Source: Candidatus Sivonenia alaskensis PMM_0068
GTDB lineage: Bacteria > Cyanobacteriota > Cyanobacteriia > Gloeobacterales > PMM-0068
DNA length: 6,911 nt
Assembly (NCBI GenBank): GCA_949127685.1
Contig: CASBPW010000281.1
Location: 1 to 6,911 of the forward strand
Direction: 5' to 3'
The notes beneath the pieces were generated by a model, which saw only the letters and a program-made list of their open reading frames with translations, was not told the origin of the DNA and made no database searches. Positions 1 to 6,077 of this stretch are shown one piece after another (the stretch's first letter is position 1; the number at the start of each line of letters is the position of its first letter). The position numbers were made by a program, and so were the translations under genes.

Positions 1-1004
1 GTATTATCGTTCAGGTTTAGATGGGTGATTTCCACCTCCATGTTTTGGAACGAGTCAGAATCCACCACAAATCCATGATTTTGACTGGTAATTTCCACCT
101 TGGAATTGAATGATGCAGGCTGATTCAGACCGCGGTGACCGAACTTGAGTTTGTGGGTCTTACCGCCCAGAGCTAGACCGAGGATTTGATGGCCCAAGCA
201 GATGCCAAAAACAGGTTTGCCCAAATCTAAGAGCTGTTTCACAGTCTCGATACCATAGGTCACGGCTGCGGGGTCTCCAGGACCATTGGACAGGAAAATA
301 CCATCGGGCTTATGGCTCAAAATTTCTTCGAGAGAGCTCGTAGCAGGCACCACCACCACCGCACAGCCATAGGAAACCAAACGACGCAGGATATTCCACT
401 TAATCCCAAAATCTAGCGCTACTACTTTCAAAGCGTTAGCAAATTCTGCCTTTTGGGCTCGAAAATCCCATTGACTATCGCCTTGGTCTTCCCAGGTATA
501 GGGTCTAGCCGTCGTTACTTCAGGAACTAAGTCTCGTCCCTTCATGGAAGGGGCAGCCTTGGCCTTGGCAAGGAGGACATGAGGGTCCAGGATTTCTGTA
601 GAAATCGCTCCATTCATCGCTCCTTGGGTGCGCAGATGACGGGTCAGAGCCCTCGTATCCACCCCTGCGATGCCGACAATACCCTCTTGCTTCAAATGTT
701 CCGTCAGAGAAATGGTAGCGCGCCAATTAGAAGGCCGTTGGGCAATATTGCGGGTGACGATTCCCCGGACTTGAAGCTTGTTAGATTCCACGTCCTCTGG
801 ATTAATGCCTGTATTTCCTAATTCTGGATAAGTAAACGTCACGATTTGACCGCAGTAGCTGGGGTCTGTGAGCACTTCTTGATAGCCCGTCATGCCCGTG
901 TTAAAAACCAACTCGCCCGTGGTCGTCCCCAGAGCGCCAAAGGAAAACCCACGGAAAGTTTTACCGTCCTCAAGGACCAGAAGAGCAGGCAGCTTGGATG
1001 ACAT
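1..1004 (-). CDS. carA: Carbamoyl-phosphate synthase small (glutaminase) subunit, 3' end cut off
   Basis: This subunit hydrolyses glutamine and passes ammonia to the large subunit CarB, which makes carbamoyl phosphate for arginine and pyrimidine synthesis in the cytoplasm. Reading from the ATG at 1004 gives 334 complete codons without a stop, beginning MSSKLPALLVLEDGKTFRG. The N-terminal small-subunit domain is followed by a class I glutamine amidotransferase domain from roughly residue 190. The oxyanion-loop motif SNGPGDP has its GPGDP at 241-245, and the nucleophile elbow GICLGHQ has its cysteine at residue 269, the same number as the catalytic cysteine in E. coli CarA. A KFGHRGLNQP segment and SQNHGF follow. 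The family is about 370-390 residues, so some 40-50 C-terminal residues, including the catalytic His-Glu pair, lie beyond the left edge. There is no clear Shine-Dalgarno sequence, which is common in cyanobacteria. It is divergent from the GNAT gene. Identification is secure. Confidence 0.97.
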   Translation of the reverse strand, partial: MSSKLPALLVLEDGKTFRGFSFGALGTTTGELVFNTGMTGYQEVLTDPSYCGQIVTFTYPELGNTGINPEDVESNKLQVRGIVTRNIAQRPSNWRATISLTEHLKQEGIVGIAGVDTRALTRHLRTQGAMNGAISTEILDPHVLLAKAKAAPSMKGRDLVPEVTTARPYTWEDQGDSQWDFRAQKAEFANALKVVALDFGIKWNILRRLVSYGCAVVVVPATSSLEEILSHKPDGIFLSNGPGDPAAVTYGIETVKQLLDLGKPVFGICLGHQILGLALGGKTHKLKFGHRGLNQPASFNSKVEITSQNHGFVVDSDSFQNMEVEITHLNLNDN

Positions 1005-1139
1005 GAGAAATTACAGTTAAGTAGAAGAAAGGCCCAAGTGATTATCGCATTTACACGGCCCACCTAACAGACACGCGAGAAGGACGACGCAAGGGGTAGG
1101 GACGGAGTACACTACAAAATAACGACTGCCAGCAACACT
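1005..1139. other. Divergent intergenic region between carA and the GNAT gene
   Basis: These 135 bases separate two divergent start codons and should carry both promoters. The carA-side element is listed separately. On the GNAT side, TACACT at 1108-1113 matches four of six -10 positions, but nothing resembling a -35 lies 16-18 bases upstream, so I do not call it as a promoter. No small open frame, hairpin or repeat of note was seen here. Confidence 0.6.
1041..1049 (-). promoter_or_regulatory. Candidate extended -10 promoter element for carA
   Basis: On the minus strand the bases read TGCGATAAT. This matches an extended -10 (TGn followed by five of six TATAAT positions). Transcription would begin near 1034 and leave a leader of about 30 bases before the carA ATG. 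There is no convincing -35; the best is CTGTTA (1065-1070) at an 18-base spacing, which is weak. This is inferred from sequence pattern only. Confidence 0.4.
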
Positions 1140-1616
1140 ATGAGTTTTTGGAAAAAGTTTTTCCCCAGCGTGGAAGATGAAAATCTGTCTCAAGATATTG
1201 GCAGTATTTCTTTCTCCACGGACCGAGAGATCGACCTTTACGAATTAGAAGAGCTGTGCGACGCCGTCGGTTGGTCGCGCAGACCGATCAAAAAGGTAAA
1301 AAAAGCGATTGACCATAGCTTTTGTGTGGTGTCTATGTATCACACCCGTAATGAGTTTAAGCGCTTGGTTGGTTTTGCCCGTGCCACTTCTGACCATGCT
1401 TTCAATGCTACCCTATGGGACGTGGTGGTCCATCCCGATTATCAAAGCAAAGGCTTAGGCAAGCAGCTGGTAGACCGCGTAATCATGGAATTACGTAGCG
1501 CTGACATCAGCAATGTCACCCTCTTCGCCGATCCCCAGGTCATAGATTTCTATCGCCGTCTTGGCTTTGTACAAGACCCAGAAGGCATTAAAGGAATGTT
1601 TTGGTATCCCGATTGA
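1140..1616 (+). CDS. GNAT-family N-acetyltransferase, Ycf52/NSI type
   Basis: This 158-residue protein is a single GNAT domain that would transfer an acetyl group from acetyl-CoA to an amine. Motif A is clear: VVVHPDYQSKGLGKQL at residues 95-110, with the acetyl-CoA pyrophosphate loop Q102-x-x-G105-x-G107. Motif B follows as LFADPQVIDFYRRLGF at 128-143, typical of the C-terminal half of the fold. The N-terminal part, including LCDAVGWSRRP (39-49), matches my memory of the cyanobacterial and plastid Ycf52 family. Plant relatives (NSI/SNAT) acetylate plastid proteins and serotonin-like amines, but the substrate of this protein cannot be read from sequence. The ATG at 1140 leaves a short basic-aromatic start (MSFWKKFF); no Shine-Dalgarno sequence is obvious. 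It is a single-gene unit, divergent from carA and convergent with priA. The family call is strong, the substrate unknown. Confidence 0.92.
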   Translation: MSFWKKFFPSVEDENLSQDIGSISFSTDREIDLYELEELCDAVGWSRRPIKKVKKAIDHSFCVVSMYHTRNEFKRLVGFARATSDHAFNATLWDVVVHPDYQSKGLGKQLVDRVIMELRSADISNVTLFADPQVIDFYRRLGFVQDPEGIKGMFWYPD

Positions 1617-1668
1617 CGGACCTTGTTCGTCGTCGTTTGCGATGCACACCTTTCGCCTTCCCAACTTG

Positions 1669-1694
1669 AGTCCTTGAACTACGTGTTCAGGACT
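1669..1694. terminator. Hairpin between convergent GNAT and priA genes, probable bidirectional terminator
   Basis: The arm AGTCCTTGAAC (1669-1679) pairs with GTTCAGGACT (1685-1694) around the loop TACGT. This gives ten base pairs with one bulged T. Less perfect outer pairing of AACTTG (1663-1668) with CAAAGTT (1697-1703) could lengthen the stem into the priA stop codon. It lies 7 bases past the priA stop and 52 bases past the GNAT stop. Neither strand has a following T-run, so it is not a textbook intrinsic terminator; position and stem strength are the support. Confidence 0.5.
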
Positions 1695-1701
1695 GGCAAA
1701 G

Positions 1702-4182
1702 TTAGAGAATTCTTAGAGGGTCCACATCTACATTGATGCGGACCCTGGGATGTCCTGCAAATTGAGTTAGGGCTTTGGCTATTTGTTCATAGCCTGGGGG
1801 ACCCTGTGTGTTTTTGAGTAGCAGCTGCCATCGGTATTGGTTTTTGACTTTCTCAATGGTACAGGGAGCAGGGCCTAGCTGTTCTAGGCTAGGAGTCTGT
1901 AACCTTAGATGGGCGGAGAAAGAATCTGCGCAGTCAATCACCGCTGCTTCCAGCCCCCCCTGGAAATGAATACACACCAACTGGACAAAGGGTGGATACC
2001 CGAAGGCCCGACGTTCTTCTAACTCTCCCTGAATGAAGGGTTCATAGGCATGGCTTCGAACAGCATGAATCACCGGGTGATCGGGACTATAGGTTTGCAG
2101 AATCACTCTGCCCGGTTTGTCCCCGCGACCGGCCCGACCGGCCACTTGGGTCAGTGTTTGGAAGGCCCTTTCTGATGCTCGGAAATCGGGAAGGTTCAAA
2201 ATGCCATCGGCGACCAGAATGCCGACCAAAGTGACTTCAGGGAGGTCTAGACCCTTCGTCAGCATTTGGGTGCCGATCAGGATTTGTGCTTCCCCCCGCT
2301 GGAATTGGTCGATAATCCGCCGATGGGAACCTTTGCGGGTCGTAGTATCGCGGTCATAGCGGAGGGAGACGAGTGAGGGAAGGAGCCGGGTAAGATCTTC
2401 TTCAATACGCTGAGTGCCGGAGCCAAAGTATTTGAGATAGGGAGAACTGCACACAGGGCATTGCTCAGGCTGGGAGGCACTGTGATTACAGTAGTGGCAA
2501 CGCAACCGTTCTCCTGCTTGATGGTAGGTGAGGGAGACGGCACAGTGGGGACAAGTGATCGCATAGCCACAGCTGCGACACATGACAAAGGTGCTGTAGC
2601 CTCTACGATTCAGGAAAAGAATTCCCTGTTCGCCACTCGTTTGCAGGTCCGATAGGGTGTGCTGGAGTAGGCGGCTAAACGGACTAAAATTTCCGTCTGC
2701 TAATTCTTCGCGCATATCGACTACGTCCACCACAGGCATGGGACGGCCTTCTACCCGGTTAGGTAGCGCACAGTAGGAGGAACTAGAGGGTCGATGCTGA
2801 GCAAAAGTTTCTATGGCTGGAGTTGCTGAACCTAAGATAAGGGGAATTTTTTCAAGATGGGAGCGCCATTGGGCCACCGTCCGAGCATGGTAGCAAGGCT
2901 GGGGTTGATCCTGTTTATAGGAGCCATCGTGTTCTTCATCGAGAATAATTAAGCCTAAGTTTTGGAGGGGCGCAAACACTGCAGAACGGGTGCCAACGAT
3001 AACTTGGGGTTCAGCGGTGAGCATCTGTCTCCAAGTGTCATAGCGCTCTCCATCGGATAGGGCTGAATGATAAACTCGGACTTTGCCAGGGAAACGGGCT
3101 TCAAAGCGGTCAGTGAGTTGGGGCGTCAAACCAATTTCTGGAACTAAGACTAGGGCTGAGCATCCCTGTTCTAAAACAGGTGCAATCGTCTGGAGATAAA
3201 CTTCGGTTTTCCCGGAGCCGGTAACTCCATGGAGCAAGGCTTGTAGATTGGTTGGCGGTTGTTCAAAAAGAGTCTGGATACGCTCTAGAGCTTGTTGTTG
3301 ATGAACCGTTAAGGTCTTCGGATGGTCTGGCTGGACTCCGATTCCTCCCAAAAAACGGAGCACTTCTCGGCTTTCTAGGGTGACCCGCCCGAGCTCCGCC
3401 AAGGTTTGGAGGGTGCCTATAGTAGTTCGTGCTTTGATCAGTGCTTCCTGGACGGGGGTGCTTCCTCCCAGCGCTTCTAGGGCGTGCAGGACTTCCCGTT
3501 GGCGTGTGGTTAAACCTTCTGGTTGGGCATGAACGAGGGTGACGAACTTTTGGCGTTTGGGTTTGGCTGCGTTTGTTTCTAGAAAAAAGCTTTCTACCCA
3601 GCCCAGTTTTTGCAGTTCACGCAATCCTGCTGCTGCTTGGGGCACTTTGCGCTGTAGGGCGAGCATGGCTAAATCGGGTGATTGTTCTAGCGCTGCAAAA
3701 ACGGCACGCGCTTTTGGACTGAGGGGTGGCGCGAAGAAGGCGGCTTGGTGGGTAGGACGTTTTTCAAGGGGAATGATACGAACGCGTCGCTGGCTGCGAG
3801 TGACAACTCCTGGAGGAAGTACAGTCTCCAGAACTTTGGAGAGGGGCGTCAAGTAATAATCTGCGACCTTAATTAATAGATCCCAATATCCTTCTGGAAA
3901 AAAAGCAGGGCTGATTAGTTCCAATACCTCACGGGTTTTATCAGTTGCACCGTCAGCTTCTCGGATACGAGTGCAGAATCCATGCACCACTCTCGTGCCA
4001 AAGGGCACGGCGACCACTGCTCCTACCGCAACGGCCATCGCTTCTGGTACGCGATAGGTATAAGTTCTATTGCCCGCTATCGGGAGGTCCACCAGGACAT
4101 CAATGAGCATAGGTTTGTGCAGACTAAGAGGCGATTGTACCCCGCGGGCAATTGCAGAATTATTTATCACATCAACGGGCAA
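1702..4182 (-). CDS. priA: Primosomal protein N', replication-restart helicase PriA
   Basis: PriA binds stalled or collapsed replication forks, unwinds the lagging arm with 3'-to-5' polarity and helps reload the replicative helicase. The 826-residue frame has the expected domains in order: a 3'-DNA-binding domain from about residue 25 (MLIDVLVDLPIAGNRTYTYR), a winged-helix region, and a superfamily 2 helicase core with Walker A GVTGSGKT (319-326), Walker B DEEH (415-418) and GSATP (451-455). All eight zinc-binding cysteines are present (535, 538, 544, 547, 562, 565, 575, 578). Helicase motifs V and VI include GTQMLTKGLDLP (637-648) and QVAGRAGRG (679-687). The start is uncertain. The longest frame uses TTG at 4182, overlapping the upstream gene by 11 bases; GTG at 4170 sits one base after that gene's TGA; ATG at 4110 would give 802 residues. 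None has a good ribosome binding site. It is probably co-transcribed with the nucleoside hydrolase. Confidence 0.97.
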   Translation of the reverse strand: MPVDVINNSAIARGVQSPLSLHKPMLIDVLVDLPIAGNRTYTYRVPEAMAVAVGAVVAVPFGTRVVHGFCTRIREADGATDKTREVLELISPAFFPEGYWDLLIKVADYYLTPLSKVLETVLPPGVVTRSQRRVRIIPLEKRPTHQAAFFAPPLSPKARAVFAALEQSPDLAMLALQRKVPQAAAGLRELQKLGWVESFFLETNAAKPKRQKFVTLVHAQPEGLTTRQREVLHALEALGGSTPVQEALIKARTTIGTLQTLAELGRVTLESREVLRFLGGIGVQPDHPKTLTVHQQQALERIQTLFEQPPTNLQALLHGVTGSGKTEVYLQTIAPVLEQGCSALVLVPEIGLTPQLTDRFEARFPGKVRVYHSALSDGERYDTWRQMLTAEPQVIVGTRSAVFAPLQNLGLIILDEEHDGSYKQDQPQPCYHARTVAQWRSHLEKIPLILGSATPAIETFAQHRPSSSSYCALPNRVEGRPMPVVDVVDMREELADGNFSPFSRLLQHTLSDLQTSGEQGILFLNRRGYSTFVMCRSCGYAITCPHCAVSLTYHQAGERLRCHYCNHSASQPEQCPVCSSPYLKYFGSGTQRIEEDLTRLLPSLVSLRYDRDTTTRKGSHRRIIDQFQRGEAQILIGTQMLTKGLDLPEVTLVGILVADGILNLPDFRASERAFQTLTQVAGRAGRGDKPGRVILQTYSPDHPVIHAVRSHAYEPFIQGELEERRAFGYPPFVQLVCIHFQGGLEAAVIDCADSFSAHLRLQTPSLEQLGPAPCTIEKVKNQYRWQLLLKNTQGPPGYEQIAKALTQFAGHPRVRINVDVDPLRIL

Positions 4183-5086
4183 GCGCCGTAATACTGTCCA
4201 GAACTAATTTTTTCAGAGCTTGTAGGTTAGTTACCTTGACTAGGTAACTAGACGCCGAAGAGTCAGGAACCCAAATAATTCTTCCGCGTTCTTCAATCGG
4301 TTTTTCAAGAACAGCTGTGACTTTGATCGGTTCTGTTTCAAAGGGTATCTGCCCCAAGAACAGAGCAGCAGCGATAACATCATGACCGTAAATGCCCTTA
4401 AATCCATCTACTTGCTGATGGAAGCGGCTGTAGAACTCAATGCAGTGTTTGACTATTTCACCCAGAGGCGCATCGCTATAAATGAATTCATCCAATAAAA
4501 ATTCCAGGGCTTCGGTCAAGTCTAGACCGACTAAATAGGTTTTCAGGCCCCACTGCAAGAACTCGTAAAAAGCTGCAGGGTCTTGATAGACGTTAAATTC
4601 TGCATAGGCATTGATATTGCCTGGAGTACGGAAGCTTCCACCCATCACCCAGACTTCTTGGATCTGTTCTCGCAGGAGCGGATAGGTGGACAAGAACCGA
4701 TAGGCATCAGAGAGTGGTGATAGGACGAGAACCCTTAGCGGAGATCTAAGGTCTAGTAGTTCCTTCGCTAGGTCTTCCAAGCAACCTAACGCCTTGCGTC
4801 CTTCAGGGGGGACAGGAAGCTCTGCTAGGCCATTTTCTCCATGGACGGAGGCTGCCGTCTCTAGGGGTGCCTCGGAGATAAAACCACCAGACCCCAGATA
4901 GCCTTTTAGTAGTGGCGCCTTCAAGAGGGACAGGAGATACTGTAAGTTGTCTCCTACGTGTTCCAAAGACACATTGCCGGCAGAAGCGATTAGATAGGAT
5001 ACTTGGTCATGAGCGTTGGCCTGTGCATAGTGACTAAGCGCCAAAAAATCATCAATGCCTGGGTCAGTAAATATTAGGTCCGTCAT
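4172..5086 (-). CDS. Inosine/uridine-preferring nucleoside hydrolase family protein
   Basis: Members of this family split the N-glycosidic bond of ribonucleosides to give a free base and ribose, using a bound calcium ion, in nucleoside salvage. The 304-residue protein has nearly the whole signature set: TDPGIDD at residues 7-13 (Asp8, Asp12 and Asp13 for calcium and ribose), AGN with Asn38, HGENGL at 82-87, PLS at 124-126, MGG at 148-150, GN at 155-156, AEFN at 162-165, and HD at 235-236. Two departures are visible: the first Asp of the usual DxDPGxDD is Phe6, and the usual Thr of the GPLTN calcium-ligand segment is Ser126, followed by Asp. The ATG at 5086 leaves five residues before the signature, as is usual. 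Base preference cannot be read. The gene overlaps or abuts priA downstream and is divergent from the DUF1230 gene at a 14-base gap. Confidence 0.9.
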   Translation of the reverse strand: MTDLIFTDPGIDDFLALSHYAQANAHDQVSYLIASAGNVSLEHVGDNLQYLLSLLKAPLLKGYLGSGGFISEAPLETAASVHGENGLAELPVPPEGRKALGCLEDLAKELLDLRSPLRVLVLSPLSDAYRFLSTYPLLREQIQEVWVMGGSFRTPGNINAYAEFNVYQDPAAFYEFLQWGLKTYLVGLDLTEALEFLLDEFIYSDAPLGEIVKHCIEFYSRFHQQVDGFKGIYGHDVIAAALFLGQIPFETEPIKVTAVLEKPIEERGRIIWVPDSSASSYLVKVTNLQALKKLVLDSITALAR

Positions 5087-5093
5087 AGTACTA
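5086..5093. promoter_or_regulatory. Palindrome TAGTACTA in the 14-base divergent gap
   Basis: A perfect 8-base palindrome spans most of the gap between the divergent nucleoside hydrolase and DUF1230 start codons, including the first base complementary to the hydrolase ATG. It could be half of an operator or chance; a palindrome this short is weak evidence. No well-formed -10/-35 pair was found in the gap, so the promoters of both genes probably extend into the opposing coding sequences. Confidence 0.2.
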
Positions 5094-5100
5094 AGAGCAT

Positions 5101-5604
5101 ATGCCCTCCAACAAACAAGCCAGTCTCCCGATTCCGAAAGAACAGCGACCGATCAATGAGTATCAGGAACTCTGTGCTTCGTTCTTTTTCCGTTGGGCCA
5201 CGATAGAACCCCGGCGGTATATCGTCGGTTTGGTAGCGGTGTGGAGTGGAGCTTGGCTTATTGCCGGACCAGTGGCTGCTTTTAGCTTTGAACCGACCAC
5301 AGCTCCTCTTTTGTTTTTTTTAGCCGGAGCCGCAGGGGCGGGCTTAATGCTCTCTCTGGTGATGGCCCGTCTTTACTTGGGCTGGTTTTATGTATACGAC
5401 CGCTTAGTCAGTGCCAGGGTTAGCTATGAGGAAACGGGCTGGCATGATGGCAGCTATTGGAAGAAACCTGCGGAAGAATTAGCAAAAGACCGTTTACTGG
5501 TGCAATATCGGGTATTTCCGGTAATCCGTAGGCTTAGGCGCACGCTCGCAGTAGTCGCCGTTTTAGGATGCCTGGATGCGGTGGCTTGGTGGTGGTTACT
5601 TTAG
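5101..5604 (+). CDS. DUF1230 (Ycf36/CGLD27-like) membrane protein
   Basis: This 167-residue protein belongs to the DUF1230 family found in cyanobacteria, algal plastid genomes (ycf36) and plant nuclei (CGLD27, reported to be linked to growth under iron limitation). The biochemical role is unknown. The family signature is visible: PKEQRPINEYQEL at 12-24, FFFRWAT at 28-34, RLYLGW at 90-95 and YEETGWHDGSYW at 109-120, followed by KP and the basic stretch VIRRLRRT at 141-148. Three hydrophobic segments, about 41-63, 69-88 and 147-167, should be membrane helices, placing it in the thylakoid or plasma membrane. There is no cleavable signal peptide. The ATG at 5101 is 14 bases from the opposing hydrolase start; a weak AAGAG (5093-5097, partly wrong as a ribosome site because it lies only 3 bases away) precedes it. 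Its TAG stop overlaps the stop of the convergent small gene. Confidence 0.92.
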   Translation: MPSNKQASLPIPKEQRPINEYQELCASFFFRWATIEPRRYIVGLVAVWSGAWLIAGPVAAFSFEPTTAPLLFFLAGAAGAGLMLSLVMARLYLGWFYVYDRLVSARVSYEETGWHDGSYWKKPAEELAKDRLLVQYRVFPVIRRLRRTLAVVAVLGCLDAVAWWWLL

Positions 5605-5972
5605 GTATGTGAATAATTGGATGGGTTCGGCTGTAGTTCTTGCACTTCTGGTATCGGGCAGAGGCCGCGGGAAAGAGGAGCCGAAACAACATTACTCGGG
5701 ATTGGGTCTGAGCAACGTACACAATAATCAAATTCGAACCGTGAATGAATCAGCTGAGCAAATGAGTGGACATCTCCTTCAATGTAGAGATTGAGAAATT
5801 CTCCGCTACCAATGAGCCGGTCAATAAAATTGTTGAACTCCTCGGTGTAGTTTCCTCGCCCGTCATAAACCGAACGCGAGAAGGCAAGAGTTTTGCCCTG
5901 CTCACTGATCAAACATCGACCTCGGTTGACATGATGAGCAATGTAGTGCTTCAGGTCATAAAAACTAGCCAC
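5601..5972 (-). CDS. Small protein of unknown function with incomplete zinc-ribbon-like C-terminus
   Basis: I do not recognise this 123-residue protein. It is soluble-looking, with mixed charged and aromatic residues (EEFNNFIDRLI, EFLNLYIEGDVHSFAQLIHSRFEFDY) that read like a compact alpha/beta domain over residues 1-83. The C-terminus has C84-x2-C87-SDPIP and then GLC105-PIP, a spacing that recalls the CxxC...CxxC zinc ribbons of DksA/TraR-like proteins, but the fourth ligand position is Pro108. The start is GTG at 5972: an in-frame TGA lies 18 bases upstream and AGAAGG sits 8 bases before the GTG, so no other start is available upstream. The plus-strand frame through the same region (5766-5996) is less protein-like. 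The gene follows the HAD gene on the same strand after 105 bases and converges on DUF1230 with overlapping stops. Real-gene status is likely, function open. Confidence 0.7.
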   Translation of the reverse strand: MASFYDLKHYIAHHVNRGRCLISEQGKTLAFSRSVYDGRGNYTEEFNNFIDRLIGSGEFLNLYIEGDVHSFAQLIHSRFEFDYCVRCSDPIPSNVVSAPLSRGLCPIPEVQELQPNPSNYSHT

Positions 5973-6077
5973 GGTGGATGCCTTCTGTATTCATAAGTCA
6001 AGCTTATCGCGCAGAAGAGAGACATATAGCTAACGATATGAAAAGACCAGATGCTTAATATAGATACATAAAACAGC
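5973..6077 (-). other. Intergenic leader/promoter region upstream of the small unknown gene
   Basis: This AT-rich 105-base stretch separates the HAD stop from the small gene's GTG on the same strand. It contains a -10-like TATATT (minus strand, 6057-6062; five of six matches) without a recognisable -35, and two short dyads: CATAT-N8-ATATG at 6023-6040 and ATAAG-N5-CTTAT at 5993-6007. A separate promoter for the small gene is plausible. No rho-independent terminator for the HAD gene was seen. Confidence 0.3.
5981..5986 (-). promoter_or_regulatory. Ribosome binding site deciding a GTG start
   Basis: AGAAGG on the minus strand lies 8 bases upstream of the GTG at 5972. It is purine-rich and close to the anti-Shine-Dalgarno complement. 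Together with the in-frame TGA slightly further upstream it fixes the start of the small unknown gene. Confidence 0.55.

Noticed and set aside
520..821. Two short open frames over the carA region
   Set aside because: Both overlap the continuous carA reading frame, which has catalytic motifs at the expected positions; the short frames have none.
1096..1110. NtcA-like site GTA-N9-TAC upstream of the GNAT gene
   Set aside because: The nitrogen regulator NtcA needs GTA-N8-TAC; here the spacing is nine bases, and there is no well-placed -10 box, so it is probably chance.
2277..3856. Several open frames of 60-105 codons inside priA in other frames and on the plus strand
   Set aside because: They lie wholly within a clear priA coding sequence, lack family features and are Arg/Ser/Pro-rich as expected of shadow frames.
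4172..5604. Possible defence or signalling system formed by the nucleoside hydrolase, DUF1230 membrane protein and small unknown protein
   Set aside because: The genes are on different strands, do not form an operon, and the hydrolase and DUF1230 are of types widespread as housekeeping genes in cyanobacteria; nothing in the sequence supports a joint system.
5766..5996. Plus-strand 76-residue open frame
   Set aside because: It is antisense to the 123-residue minus-strand gene, which has a ribosome binding site and more protein-like composition.
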